NCBI GenBank assembly: GCA_049366695.1
Contig: JBMNCR010000075.1
Span: forward strand, 48,510 to 112,509
Reading direction: 5' to 3'
DNA length: 64,000 bases
Source: JBMNCR01 sp049366695
Lineage (GTDB): Bacteria > Bacillota > Clostridia > Eubacteriales > Alkalibacteraceae
The notes under the pieces were generated by a model. The model was not told the DNA's origin, made no database searches, and saw nothing but the letters and a program-made list of their open reading frames with translations. The position numbers were made by a program, and so were the translations under genes. Shown in pieces: positions 26,026 to 35,008 of the stretch (position 1 is the first letter of the stretch; each line of letters opens with the position of its first letter).

Positions 26026-27318
26026 TTATCGTAAATCTGTTACTCTTTTCGCTTTGCCTTCAAAACGTTTTAAAGTTCTAGGATTTACTATTTTAATCTT
26101 TGCATCTAGACCTAAAATAGTACGAAGACCGTGTTTAATTTTATTTTCTAGATTTTTTAAATCTTTATAAGCATCTAATGAAAAATCTTCTGTTAATTCT
26201 ACATCTATTTCCATAAAATCAAGATGACCTTTCTTTTTGATTAATAGTTCGTAATGTGGACCGAGTTCGTCAAATTTATTTAATATCTCTTCGATTTGTG
26301 AAGGGAAGACATTGACACCTCTAATAATTAGCATATCATCTGTTCTACCTGAGATTTTTTCCATTCTAACAGTTGTTCTGCCGCAATTACAAGGCTCATA
26401 CATAAGTCTTGTAATATCTTTGGTTCTATAACGTATCAAAGGCAAAGCTTCTTTAGAAATGGTTGTGATAACTAATTCTCCTTTTTCTCCTATTGGTAAT
26501 ACTTCACCAGTTTTAGGATCAATTATTTCAGGAATGAAATGATCTTCTGAGATATGCATCCCTTTAAGTGCGGTGCATTCCCCAGATACTCCAGGACCAA
26601 TTAATTCGCTCATACCATAATTTTCTGTTGCAAACATTCCCCATATATTATGAAGTTGTGTTCGCATGGCTTCAGATGAGCCTTCTCCTCCAAATAAACC
26701 TAAACGAACTTTTAAATCATGCTTTGGATCGATACCCATTGATTTTGCTACCTCTCCCATGTGTAATGCATATGAAGGAGTACTTACTAATATAGTCGTT
26801 TCAAAATCTTTCATTAACATAATTTGCTTTTCTGTATTTCCACTTGATATTGGAATCACTGTGGCTCCTATTTTTTCTAAACCATAATGTAATCCAAAAG
26901 CACCTGTAAATAAACCATAGCCAAATGCAATTTGAACTGTATCTTCATTAGTTGCGCCTGCCATTACGGCTAATCTAGCAACCAAATCACTCCAAGTATC
27001 AATATCATTTTTTGTATATCCTACTACTGTGGGTTTGCCGGTTGTTCCTGAAGATGCATGTAGACGTATAACATCTTTTTGTGGTACAGCAAAAAGACCA
27101 AAAGGATAATTATCTCTTAAATCATCTTTTACAGTAAAAGGTAACTTATGTAAGTCTTGAAGTGAGGTTATATCACTAGGAGCTAATTTAATAGAATCCA
27201 TTTTCATTTTGAAATATGGAACATTAGTATACATTCTATGTATTGTTTCTTGTAATTTAAGAAGTTGTATATTTTCTATTTCACTTCTTGTTAATGTTTC
27301 ATTTTTTGACCAAATCAC
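26026..27318 (-). CDS. paaK: Phenylacetate/aryl-acid CoA ligase, copy 1 (430 aa)
   Basis: PaaK family ligase: ASSGTTGKPTVVGYT loop (about residue 90), YRTKDITRLMYEPCNCGRT, and the C-terminal GRTDDMLIIRGVNVFPSQIE. It forms or breaks aryl-CoA esters in the cytoplasm. The longest frame starts at ATG 27333, but GGAGGACG inside it is the ribosome binding site for GTG 27318. That start gives MIWSKNE, matching the MIWNE start of copy 2, so GTG is chosen. It directly precedes iorA in the operon and follows the symporter gene with a gap of only a few bases. Confidence 0.9.
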   Translation of the reverse strand: MIWSKNETLTRSEIENIQLLKLQETIHRMYTNVPYFKMKMDSIKLAPSDITSLQDLHKLPFTVKDDLRDNYPFGLFAVPQKDVIRLHASSGTTGKPTVVGYTKNDIDTWSDLVARLAVMAGATNEDTVQIAFGYGLFTGAFGLHYGLEKIGATVIPISSGNTEKQIMLMKDFETTILVSTPSYALHMGEVAKSMGIDPKHDLKVRLGLFGGEGSSEAMRTQLHNIWGMFATENYGMSELIGPGVSGECTALKGMHISEDHFIPEIIDPKTGEVLPIGEKGELVITTISKEALPLIRYRTKDITRLMYEPCNCGRTTVRMEKISGRTDDMLIIRGVNVFPSQIEEILNKFDELGPHYELLIKKKGHLDFMEIDVELTEDFSLDAYKDLKNLENKIKHGLRTILGLDAKIKIVNPRTLKRFEGKAKRVTDLR

Positions 27319-27334
27319 TTTAACGTCCTCCATT

Positions 27335-28828
27335 TTATAGTCCTGATTGCTCAGTGGACAGTGTATTATAAATATATTCTATATGTTCTTCTGTATGTGG
27401 TTGTGTAAGATTACTTACTACAAATACACTTATCATAGGAAGAATTATTGCCAATGCTCCTACAACCGGAATATTCGGATTTGTAAAACCACCATCGAGA
27501 ATAATTACACCAATAATTTCAACAAGTAGAGCAGTAATCATGCCTGCAAAAGCTCCTGCTTTATTAGCTTTTTTCCAAAATAGTCCATATAAGTAAGGAG
27601 CTAATAATGATCCAGATACAGCTCCCCATGAAATAGCTGCAAGGTTTAAAACAGAACTACCACTATTGGCAAGTAAATATGAACCAATTACAAAAACTAC
27701 ACAAAGTATTCTAAGTAATAGCATAGTATCCTTATCTTTCATGGATGGTTTTATACTTTTGGCTAAATCAACTGCAACTGCAGAACTTGCTGCTAAAACA
27801 ATAGATGCAAGGGTAGACATGGATGCTGATAGTACCAAGACTAATAATACCGCTGATACTATTACAGGTAAAGTTTTATCAAATACCATAGGCATTATCA
27901 TATCATAGCTTTCTGGTTTAACATTTGATAGAATCAATCGACTGATTGCACCTGTAAAATATGCACTAAAAGTAAGTAATAAAGCAAAACATGTAGAGAC
28001 CCATTTAGCTGTTTTTATTGAATTTTCATTTTTAATAGTATAAAATTTATGAACCATCTGAGGCATTCCCCAACTACCAAAGCTTGTCAATATTACTAAA
28101 GAAAATATTGGTAAAAACCCAGGAGGTCCTATAGGAGACACTAATTTTGTTCCAATGTCAGGCAATGCTTTTAAATTTTCATACACACCTATAAAACCAT
28201 TTACCTCATTGGATTTAGTTACGTAAAATAGTAATAAAACTGCGCCCATTATCATGATTATACCCTGAAAGAAGTCAGCAAGGGTTGTAGCCATAAAACC
28301 ACCTACAAATAGATAAAAAGCGGTTAGAATTAACATTATCATATAGATTGTCTCTTGTGGTATTCCAAATATTTGTTCAAATAAAAAACCTAAGCCTTTA
28401 TATACTCCTGCGGCATATGGTAATAAGAAAACAAATATTATAATAGCTGAAAGTACCTTGATATTTTTACTATCGTAACGAATACTCAAGAATTCAGGCA
28501 TTGTTGAGGCCTTAAGTCTATTAGTCATCTCTCTGGTTTTTTTACCTAGTACTTCCCAAGCAAAATAAGTACCAATAACCGTATTACCAATACATATCCA
28601 TAAAGCAGATAAACCAAAGTTCCATCCAATTTTACCTGCATAACCTATAAAGAGCACTGATGAAAAATAAGCTGTTCCATAAGAAAAAGCAGACATCCAT
28701 GGTGGGATTGATCTTCCTCCTAATAAATAAGCATTTGCATCAGATATCTTTCTGCGGCTAATTGCACTAATTATTATAATCATAGTTATATAAAGTCCTA
28801 TAAAAGTAATGTAAATAAATTTTCCCAT
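27335..28828 (-). CDS. Sodium:solute symporter family transporter (497 aa)
   Basis: A 13-helix SSS-family permease: LGGRSIPPWMSAFSYGTAYFSS near residue 37, GGFMATTLADFFQGIIM (about 177), and LVLSASMSTLASIVLAASSA (about 325), a conserved sodium-site region of PutP/PanF-like proteins. It imports an organic solute with Na+. As first gene of the paaK-ior operon it probably carries an aromatic amino acid or aryl acid; the substrate is inferred from context. AGGGAGGA precedes the ATG. A long leader (about 340 nt) precedes the gene. Confidence 0.85.
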   Translation of the reverse strand: MGKFIYITFIGLYITMIIIISAISRRKISDANAYLLGGRSIPPWMSAFSYGTAYFSSVLFIGYAGKIGWNFGLSALWICIGNTVIGTYFAWEVLGKKTREMTNRLKASTMPEFLSIRYDSKNIKVLSAIIIFVFLLPYAAGVYKGLGFLFEQIFGIPQETIYMIMLILTAFYLFVGGFMATTLADFFQGIIMIMGAVLLLFYVTKSNEVNGFIGVYENLKALPDIGTKLVSPIGPPGFLPIFSLVILTSFGSWGMPQMVHKFYTIKNENSIKTAKWVSTCFALLLTFSAYFTGAISRLILSNVKPESYDMIMPMVFDKTLPVIVSAVLLVLVLSASMSTLASIVLAASSAVAVDLAKSIKPSMKDKDTMLLLRILCVVFVIGSYLLANSGSSVLNLAAISWGAVSGSLLAPYLYGLFWKKANKAGAFAGMITALLVEIIGVIILDGGFTNPNIPVVGALAIILPMISVFVVSNLTQPHTEEHIEYIYNTLSTEQSGL

Positions 28829-29244
28829 ATATTCCTCCCTTAGTTATTTAATTGCACATTATCACTTTAGAGCAATAAAGTATTGGACACAAAAATAAAA
28901 AATACACTTTTGTATCAGAGTGTTGAGTACTAAATAATAATATATGCAAAAAGGAATATAATTTCTTAGAATCAAAAAAATGAATCCTTACTTTAAAAAC
29001 ACAACGAATGAAGTTAAGACTTGAATTTTCTATTATTTGAGTCATAGCGAGATTTGAAATTGCCTTGACTTCATGAGTTAATTCTATCCAGTACTCGAAG
29101 TGATATTTTTAATTTCTAAGAAAAAATAAGACTTTGTCAACAACCTTATACAATTATGTGTCTCTTTATAAATATTATACAACACCTAAAAATATGGGTC
29201 AATTAGATAATATTTTACTATATAATTGTAGGAGATAATATCTA
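28829..29244 (-). other. Long leader of the aryl-acid operon
   Basis: A promoter at 29202-29174 would give a 5' leader of about 340 nt. I could not find a T-box consensus, a purine, SAM or c-di-GMP core, or a clean terminator. Short imperfect dyads (AAGTCTTAACTT and neighbours) are present. The 65-codon frame at 28848-29045 has no SD and looks like noise. Confidence 0.5.
29174..29202 (-). promoter_or_regulatory. Promoter of the aryl-acid operon
   Basis: Minus strand TTGACC (29202-29197), exactly 17 nt, TATAAT (29179-29174). A near-consensus sigma-A promoter just after the HTH regulator gene. Confidence 0.8.
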
Positions 29245-29706
29245 TTAATTGGCTAATGTAGATATAGAATCTAACATAATTTTAATAAATTGAATATTTC
29301 CATATAGCATTACTCTAATTTTAAGGTCTTTCTCAATAAACTGAACATTCATAGTTGAGTTGCCATACTTTGGATCTTTGTTGTTTAATACAGCCATTAA
29401 TGTATTTGATATACGCATAGCTTTATCCATGTCTACTACATTAATATCTACTACTGAGGATACCTTAATATTTTCATCGTGAGTTTTAGCAGAGCTCTTA
29501 GTATTAAATTCTACATCGTTTTTTAGTAGGTGTTTATTAGCATTAGTACCTTCTGCAAAAATACTCAAATCATGCCCTGTAATTCGCCATTGCTTTCCAA
29601 CTTTGTTTGCTTTTAACTTACCTTCTCTTATAAACCTTCTAATTGTTTTAGGATGCATACCTATCATCTCAGATACTTCATCAACTGTATAATACTTACC
29701 TAACAT
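29245..29706 (-). CDS. HTH regulator, excisionase/MerR-like DNA-binding domain (153 aa)
   Basis: The N terminus is a compact helix-turn-helix of the excisionase (HTH_17) type: YYTVDEVSEMIGMHPKTIRR then FIREGKLKANKVGKQWRI (residues about 5-45). A middle linker leads to a C-terminal domain (about 75-153) of mixed strands that may bind a ligand or form dimers. AAGGAGTG precedes the ATG. It lies upstream of the aryl-acid operon on the same strand, which has its own promoter, and is divergent from the PucR-type regulator. It is likely a local regulator. Confidence 0.75.
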   Translation of the reverse strand: MLGKYYTVDEVSEMIGMHPKTIRRFIREGKLKANKVGKQWRITGHDLSIFAEGTNANKHLLKNDVEFNTKSSAKTHDENIKVSSVVDINVVDMDKAMRISNTLMAVLNNKDPKYGNSTMNVQFIEKDLKIRVMLYGNIQFIKIMLDSISTLAN

Positions 29707-29945
29707 TCCATATCACTCCTTAAATTACTTTATAAGGTATTGTAATTCATGTTGGATTATAAGTCAAGGATTCATTAACTTTGAAGCTTAATCATAGTTT
29801 ATGTAAGTACTTCTAAAATAGCTAAAATTTACATTCTACAAATAATAGATAGTTTTTATTATTTAATTACTTTTTCATTCTCTCATATAAATATAAGCAA
29901 AAGTACTATATATTATTAGAATATATTAAATATCCTTTATTGTTA

Positions 29946-29974
29946 TTGTTTCGAATTTTTGTATATTGTATAAT
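29946..29974 (+). promoter_or_regulatory. Promoter of the PucR-type regulator gene
   Basis: TTGTTT (29946-29951), 17 nt, TATAAT (29969-29974). The expected start site is at about 29981, at the beginning of the tandem repeats. Confidence 0.65.
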
Positions 29975-29982
29975 CTTTGTAA

Positions 29983-30021
29983 ACATAATAACTAAACATA
30001 ATAACTAAATATAATAAATAA
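29983..30021 (+). repeat. Three tandem 13-bp repeats at the start of transcription
   Basis: ACATAATAACTAA occurs twice without a gap and is followed by a degenerate third copy, ATATAATAAATAA. Repeats at a start site are typical of operator arrays or of slippage. Here they could mediate autoregulation by the regulator encoded downstream. Confidence 0.6.
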
Positions 30022-30071
30022 TTATGTATCTACAATAAAATTTTCACTATTAGAGATAAGAAGGTGTGCCT

Positions 30072-31589
30072 TTGAAATTAAAAAATATTTTGAACCATCT
30101 TACATGGTGTAAACACGATTTAATAGAAAATAATATCCTAGATAATGATGTGAAAAATATTGCGCATATTAAAGATTATAATAAATATCAACTTGATAAT
30201 ACAATTTTTTATGGATATTTTCATGAAATAGATAATACTTTTCATGGGAAAATTATTATAACTGAAGATATTGAAGATTATATGTATGGATGTGAAAGCA
30301 ATTTTATATTGATGGACACAGATTATATAGAAAAATCTGTAAATATAATAAAAGATATATTAGCCGGTGAATCAAAGCTAGATACTTTTAAGAAGGAGAT
30401 GTTTGAGTATTTACTAGAAGGAAAAGATATTCATGCCTTTGTAAAGAAAACATTTGAAGCAGTTGAAAATCCCGTTATAATAACTGATTCAACATATAGA
30501 TTAATATCTTTGTACCCAGAAGAGAAAATAAATGAATCTATTTATGACAGTATATTAGAAAAAGGTTATGTTAATCAAGAAATTATGAATCAGATTGAGT
30601 TTGATCATACTAAAGAAGAAACACTGAAAAGAGATTTTCCGTTTCATTTAGATTGGGGTTTTGCAAAAGATATTAGAAGGATTGCAAGAAGAATTTCTAA
30701 TGGCAACTGTTTTTTAGGTGTAATAGGTGTTATTGAATCATTTAGGGAATTTCGTCAAATTGATTTGGAGATAATAGAAGTTTTATGTAAGGTAATTAAT
30801 CTATTGATGATAAATAAAAATACTCCAAATGATGAGAGAAATGTATATAAACAAACTTTGCTCGCAAATCTAATTGAAGGTGATATTTATGATTCAAAAA
30901 AACTTAAAAAAGCATTTAAATTATCTAGTATTGCATGGCAAGAACCATATCGAATAATTACTGTTCCATATGATATAAATAATTTTAGTTTAGTTACTAT
31001 TAAAAATTTTCAAGAAGATGTTTTACGAGAAAGTAAAAGAATTGAGTCTACAATACACTATTCTTATATTGTCTTTCTTATCTATGGTGAAAATATCGAA
31101 GAAGATATATTTAAAATAGAGAAAATTCTTGCTAGATATGATTTAATTTGTGGCATTAGTGATAAGTTTTATAATCTTATCAATGCTGCCATACATTACA
31201 AACAAGCTTTGACAGCTTATAAATATGGAAAAAAAGAAAAGCTAAGGAACAGAAAACATTTTTTTTCTTTATACTATGAACATTTTATTTTTGATATTAT
31301 AAAAGAGAAAGAAAAGCCCCAGATATTTATTTTCCCAGGAGTATACGAACTTTATAATTATGATAAAAAGTTTAATACCGAATATTTTATTACAATTTTA
31401 ACATATTTACAGAATTATAAAAATGCTACTTTAGTTTCAAACCTTTTGCATATTCATAGAAATACTTTAAATTATCGTTTAAAAAAGTCTGAAGAAATTA
31501 TGAATATTGATTTGTCTGATAACAAATTTAGTAGATATTTACAGTTGTCATTACAATTATTTTACGAAACTTATGAAGTAAAAGACTGA
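30072..31589 (+). CDS. PucR-family transcriptional regulator (505 aa)
   Basis: The C terminus carries the PucR helix-turn-helix (YKNATLVSNLLHIHRNTLNY, about residues 455-475), preceded by a GGDEF-like/CdaR central region and a GAF-like N-terminal half (VENPVIITDSTYRL). Such proteins activate catabolic operons in response to a metabolite. The GTG 30066 start overlaps the ribosome binding site AAGAAGG; TTG 30072, seven bases after it, is chosen. Divergent from the HTH regulator and the aryl-acid operon, which are its most likely targets. Confidence 0.85.
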   Translation: MKLKNILNHLTWCKHDLIENNILDNDVKNIAHIKDYNKYQLDNTIFYGYFHEIDNTFHGKIIITEDIEDYMYGCESNFILMDTDYIEKSVNIIKDILAGESKLDTFKKEMFEYLLEGKDIHAFVKKTFEAVENPVIITDSTYRLISLYPEEKINESIYDSILEKGYVNQEIMNQIEFDHTKEETLKRDFPFHLDWGFAKDIRRIARRISNGNCFLGVIGVIESFREFRQIDLEIIEVLCKVINLLMINKNTPNDERNVYKQTLLANLIEGDIYDSKKLKKAFKLSSIAWQEPYRIITVPYDINNFSLVTIKNFQEDVLRESKRIESTIHYSYIVFLIYGENIEEDIFKIEKILARYDLICGISDKFYNLINAAIHYKQALTAYKYGKKEKLRNRKHFFSLYYEHFIFDIIKEKEKPQIFIFPGVYELYNYDKKFNTEYFITILTYLQNYKNATLVSNLLHIHRNTLNYRLKKSEEIMNIDLSDNKFSRYLQLSLQLFYETYEVKD

Positions 31590-31646
31590 TAATAATTTTT
31601 TTGGGTATATTTTATAGTAGATAAAATCTCAAAGAGGTGATTGTTT

Positions 31647-32066
31647 ATGACTAAAGAAAAAAACAAAACTGTATTGAGTGAAAGTGATCCTATGGAGTTT
31701 ATTAATAGTATAGAAAATGAAAAGAAAAAGAAATTTAGTTATAAGTTGCTTGAATTAATGGAAAAAACAAGTGGTGATAATGCAAAAATGTGGGGAGACT
31801 CTATAATTGGATTTAGCAAGTATCATTATAAGTATGCCAGTGGAAGAGAAGGGGATTGGTTCAAGATAGGATTTTCACCAAGAAAACAAAATATGACTAT
31901 TTATCTAACATACGGATTTGAGGATAAAAAAGATATTATGAGTAGACTTGGAAAGTATAAAACTGGGAAAGCATGTATTTATATTAATAAACTTAAAGAT
32001 ATCGATATATATGTTTTAGAAGAATTAATAAGATCTTCTTTAAAAGATTATGAAAAAGAATCTTAA
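31647..32066 (+). CDS. DUF1801 protein, YdhG-like (139 aa)
   Basis: A small soluble alpha/beta protein with the DUF1801 pattern: DPMEFINSIENEKKKKFSYK, MWGDSIIGFSKYHYKY, GFSPRKQNMTIYL, then LGKYKTGKACIYI. The fold is YdhG-like; the biochemical role is unknown. AGAGGTG lies seven bases before ATG 31647. Single gene after the PucR regulator, with no obvious link to it. Confidence 0.85.
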   Translation: MTKEKNKTVLSESDPMEFINSIENEKKKKFSYKLLELMEKTSGDNAKMWGDSIIGFSKYHYKYASGREGDWFKIGFSPRKQNMTIYLTYGFEDKKDIMSRLGKYKTGKACIYINKLKDIDIYVLEELIRSSLKDYEKES

Positions 32067-32108
32067 AAAGGATAACTAAAATAAAATTTAATATTATATA
32101 AATAAAAT

Positions 32109-32145
32109 GTCTACTTTACTATAAGATGTATCTAATAGAGTAGAC
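32109..32145. terminator. Stem-loop between convergent genes
   Basis: GTCTACT and AGTAGAC pair across a 23-nt loop with extra A-T pairs inside, between the DUF1801 gene and the YeeE half gene. Confidence 0.45.
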
Positions 32146-32161
32146 TATATTTATACTATAC

Positions 32162-32695
32162 TTACATTAAATACTTGAGCAATAATTTACTTCCTATTAT
32201 AGCTCCAATAAACATAAATATTGCAAAAAACCAACCAGATAAGGAAAGGGAAGCGATACCACTGTAGAATGCACCTATATTACATCCAGCTGCAATACTA
32301 GAACCATACCCCATGAATAATCCTCCAATAGCTGCTGCAATAACATGTTTATAAGATTTAATCTTTTTGATTTTAAATTGAGAGGCCATTAAACTTGCCA
32401 ATAATGCACCTGCAATAATTCCTAAATTTCTCATAGTTAAAGGATCTCTTAAAAATCCCGCCTGATAGGTAGTGCGTGTAAATTCTTCATTAAAATAATA
32501 CCAGTTAGAAACATTGCCACCAAAGGATTCAAAAATCCAAGCACCCCAATTAACAAAGGCAGCGGTAACACCCCAAGGATTACCAGTGACTACGAAAGTA
32601 ACAATTTGCATTAAAGATAAAAGCAATGCTCCTGTAACATATGACCATGGATTTTTAAACCATGTCAAATAATATTTATTCTTGTTTAGATTCAT
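32162..32695 (-). CDS. YeeE/YedE family sulfur transporter, C-terminal half (177 aa)
   Basis: Four to five helices equal to the second half of a YeeE/YedE protein: PWGVTAAFVNWG, RDPLTMRNLGIIAG and the hallmark AAGCNIGAFYSGIASLSLSG with its conserved cysteine (about residue 137). In the thiosulfate channel TsuA, cysteines at such positions relay thiosulfate. It must act with the N-terminal half encoded directly upstream on the same strand. Import of thiosulfate or a related sulfur (or selenium) compound is inferred from family and from the TusA gene nearby. Confidence 0.85.
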   Translation of the reverse strand: MNLNKNKYYLTWFKNPWSYVTGALLLSLMQIVTFVVTGNPWGVTAAFVNWGAWIFESFGGNVSNWYYFNEEFTRTTYQAGFLRDPLTMRNLGIIAGALLASLMASQFKIKKIKSYKHVIAAAIGGLFMGYGSSIAAGCNIGAFYSGIASLSLSGWFFAIFMFIGAIIGSKLLLKYLM

Positions 32696-32807
32696 ATATA
32701 AGCCTCCACTAGTGATTTTGACAATAAAAAAGTTAATAATTTAGAATTTTCTATAATGTTCAAAAATCCAATAAAATTGTCGTAGATGTTGTTTAATTGA
32801 TGATTTT

Positions 32808-33482
32808 TTATAAATTCTTTTCTTCCCATTTATCTGCAATTACAAATAAGAAAGCGATAAATATTAGTTGAATAACTACAGCTCCAATCCATCCAAATGT
32901 ATCAGGTAGAAAAATCCCGTCACTTATTATAAAGTTATTACTCCACCAACCCATGTCATGTGCTCCCCAAATAGAACCTATTACGAAGAATAACAGAGAT
33001 ATAGCTTGCATTTGGAAACCATCGCCTACTCTCATAATAGTACCTGAGGCGCATCCACTAGAAATGACCATTCCTATACCAAAGAGAATTCCACCTAATG
33101 CAGTTGAAAGAGTGATAGGCCTTACATATTCTTGTCCGACAATTATTTGATGATTTATATATGAACCGTACTTAATGGCAGCAAAACCTATTGTTGTTAC
33201 AGCTAATGCTATCAATACAGCTTTTGTTAAGGAAGTGCTTCCTGTTAAGTATGGATCTCTGATTGATGCTGTAAAGCAAAACCTAGATTTTTGGAGAATA
33301 AATCCAAAAGCTATACCAGTAATCCAATAAAAAGTTAAGTTTGTTGAAATAGTATTTAGAAAAAAACCAAATACTATTATAAGACCAAAAACTCCTATTC
33401 CAATAGGAACTTGATTGATAAATCTCTTATTATTGACATTAAGTGTTGTGTTACTAAAAGTTTTCGTTTTGTCTTTAGCCAT
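32808..33482 (-). CDS. YeeE/YedE family sulfur transporter, N-terminal half (224 aa)
   Basis: Membrane protein with ILQKSRFCFTASIRDPYL (first conserved Cys, about residue 69) and ISSGCASGTIMRVGDG (second, about 143), the first two signature sites of YeeE/YedE. Together with the 32162-32695 product it makes a complete split transporter. The fused paralogue at 43405-44688 has the same parts in one chain. A palindrome at 33516-33533 lies 34 nt before its ATG, and the LysR gene is divergent from it. Confidence 0.85.
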   Translation of the reverse strand: MAKDKTKTFSNTTLNVNNKRFINQVPIGIGVFGLIIVFGFFLNTISTNLTFYWITGIAFGFILQKSRFCFTASIRDPYLTGSTSLTKAVLIALAVTTIGFAAIKYGSYINHQIIVGQEYVRPITLSTALGGILFGIGMVISSGCASGTIMRVGDGFQMQAISLLFFVIGSIWGAHDMGWWSNNFIISDGIFLPDTFGWIGAVVIQLIFIAFLFVIADKWEEKNL

Positions 33483-33515
33483 CTAATATAACTCTCTTTC
33501 CTTTGATATATTTAA

Positions 33516-33533
33516 AACAAATTCAGATTTGTT
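33516..33533 (-). promoter_or_regulatory. Palindrome in the divergent YeeE/LysR region
   Basis: AACAAAT TCAG ATTTGTT, a 7+4+7 inverted repeat. The same half-site, ATTTGTT/AACAAAT, forms the dyad upstream of the rhodanese lipoprotein gene (42222-42254). A LysR site would fit the position. Confidence 0.5.
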
Positions 33534-33768
33534 ATTCAATAGTATTATATCACATTTCATTATCAAATATTGTAAAACAATATTAGAAAAACTTATGGCA
33601 AAATATAACTGATATTAAGGATAATGCTGGTATATAAGTGTTTTAGAAAATTGTAGCAATTTTTAGACTTAGATTTTATAATATAGGAATAATACTTATA
33701 ATGATGATTATGATATAATATTGTAGTTGTATTATTAACAATAATTTATGATAGGGGATGAGTATTCT

Positions 33769-34662
33769 ATGCATATAGAATATCTTGAATATTTTTATAA
33801 AGTTGCCACTGCAAAGAGCATTTCAAAAGTTGCAAATAGTGCACATATTTCCCAATCAGCATTAAGTCAACAAATTTCAAAATTAGAAGATATTTTGGGA
33901 TGTAAATTACTTGAAAGAAGTAATAAAGGAGTTGAACTAACTGAAAAGGGGAGTATAGTGTTAAAATATGTAGATAATATCGTAAGGACTTACGATACAA
34001 TGCTAGAACACCTTGAAATGGAAAATGAAAGTGCTCAAAATATTAAAATTGAAGCTTGCTGGTCTATCGCAACATATTCTCTACCATGTGTTATGTATAA
34101 GGTGAAAAAGAAATTTCCTCAAAATAGTTATGAGTTAAATGCAAATGAGACTAATAAAATCGAAGAGAATGTAATGAATAATATTTGTGATCTCGGTGTT
34201 ATTTATGGAAAGCCAAATAGCAATAAACTTAGTTATCAAAAAATTGGAGTTGATAAGCTAGTTTTGGTATCTTCCCCAAACTATAAAATTTCCGACGAAA
34301 TAGCTTTTGAAGAATTAGTGAATTATCCGTTTATACTTAATGATAATATGCATGTGAAAGATCCTATTGCACAGAAAATGAAGACTATTGGGTATAAAAT
34401 AGAACAGCTTAATATTTTATACAACAGCGATTCTGCTGAATCAGTAAAATCATCTGTATTAAATGAGTACGGTATTGGATTTTTGCCATATATTTCAATA
34501 AAAAAGGATTTATATAGGAAACAGCTTAAGCTCATAAAAATCAAAGATTTTATTATAGAATATGATATGTATCTAATTTATGATAAGAGGGTAAGTGATA
34601 ATAAAGTTTTGAATGATTTTATTCAGTATTTTAAAAATATCGCCCAAAAGAGTCTTTGTTAA
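33769..34662 (+). CDS. LysR-family transcriptional regulator (297 aa)
   Basis: Standard LysR: N-terminal winged HTH (YLEYFYKVATAKSISKVANS, AHISQSALSQQISKLE, about residues 4-45) and a C-terminal substrate-binding domain. ATG 33769 gives the normal MHIEYLEYF start, with GGGGATG upstream; the frame continues to 33748. Divergent from the split YeeE genes, so probably regulates them in response to a sulfur compound. Tail overlaps the convergent TusA gene by four bases. Confidence 0.85.
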   Translation: MHIEYLEYFYKVATAKSISKVANSAHISQSALSQQISKLEDILGCKLLERSNKGVELTEKGSIVLKYVDNIVRTYDTMLEHLEMENESAQNIKIEACWSIATYSLPCVMYKVKKKFPQNSYELNANETNKIEENVMNNICDLGVIYGKPNSNKLSYQKIGVDKLVLVSSPNYKISDEIAFEELVNYPFILNDNMHVKDPIAQKMKTIGYKIEQLNILYNSDSAESVKSSVLNEYGIGFLPYISIKKDLYRKQLKLIKIKDFIIEYDMYLIYDKRVSDNKVLNDFIQYFKNIAQKSLC

Positions 34663-34871
34663 ATTTTTGTAATAAAGATTTCCCATACACCATTAAGAAC
34701 TTCTTCGTAAGTAATACTGTGTTTTTTAAATTTATTGTTGAGTGACTCTAAAACACAACTATGATCCGTGATAATTTTTAGGGTTTCACCTTTACTTATG
34801 GATAAGAGTTCTTGTTTTGTTTTCAAGACTGGAATTGGGCACATATCACCTAAACAATCCACTGTTTTCAT
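34659..34871 (-). CDS. TusA-family sulfurtransferase (70 aa)
   Basis: Small SirA/TusA-fold protein with the conserved CPIPVLKTK motif (active cysteine about residue 11), preceded by VDCLGDM. It carries persulfide sulfur between proteins in the cytoplasm. Usual length. Minus strand, after the LysR gene and close to the YeeE pair, which suggests it accepts imported sulfur. Selenium use is possible for this family but nothing here points to it. Confidence 0.9.
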   Translation of the reverse strand: MKTVDCLGDMCPIPVLKTKQELLSISKGETLKIITDHSCVLESLNNKFKKHSITYEEVLNGVWEIFITKI

Positions 34872-35008
34872 AAGATACCACCTTATTAATTAATAATAAT
34901 ATATTATAGCATATAAAAGTAACAAAGTGTATGGGGTAAAATGTAAAGCTGTATGAAGAGAACTTATAGCAGTGGATTAAAGTATACAAGCATGAGGAGT
35001 CCTAAGCA

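Larger units (their letters stand above)
29707..30071. other. Divergent regulatory region
   Basis: About 360 nt between two divergent regulator genes. It holds the plus-strand promoter 29946-29974 and the 13-bp tandem repeats at 29983-30021. Nothing else was recognised. Confidence 0.6.

Noticed and set aside
28848..29045. 65-codon minus-strand ORF in the aryl operon leader
   Set aside because: No ribosome binding site, low-complexity hydrophobic composition; better explained as untranslated leader.
28829..29244. T-box or known riboswitch before the symporter gene
   Set aside because: No T-box TGG box/specifier pattern, no purine, SAM or c-di-GMP core, and no terminator pair found by eye.
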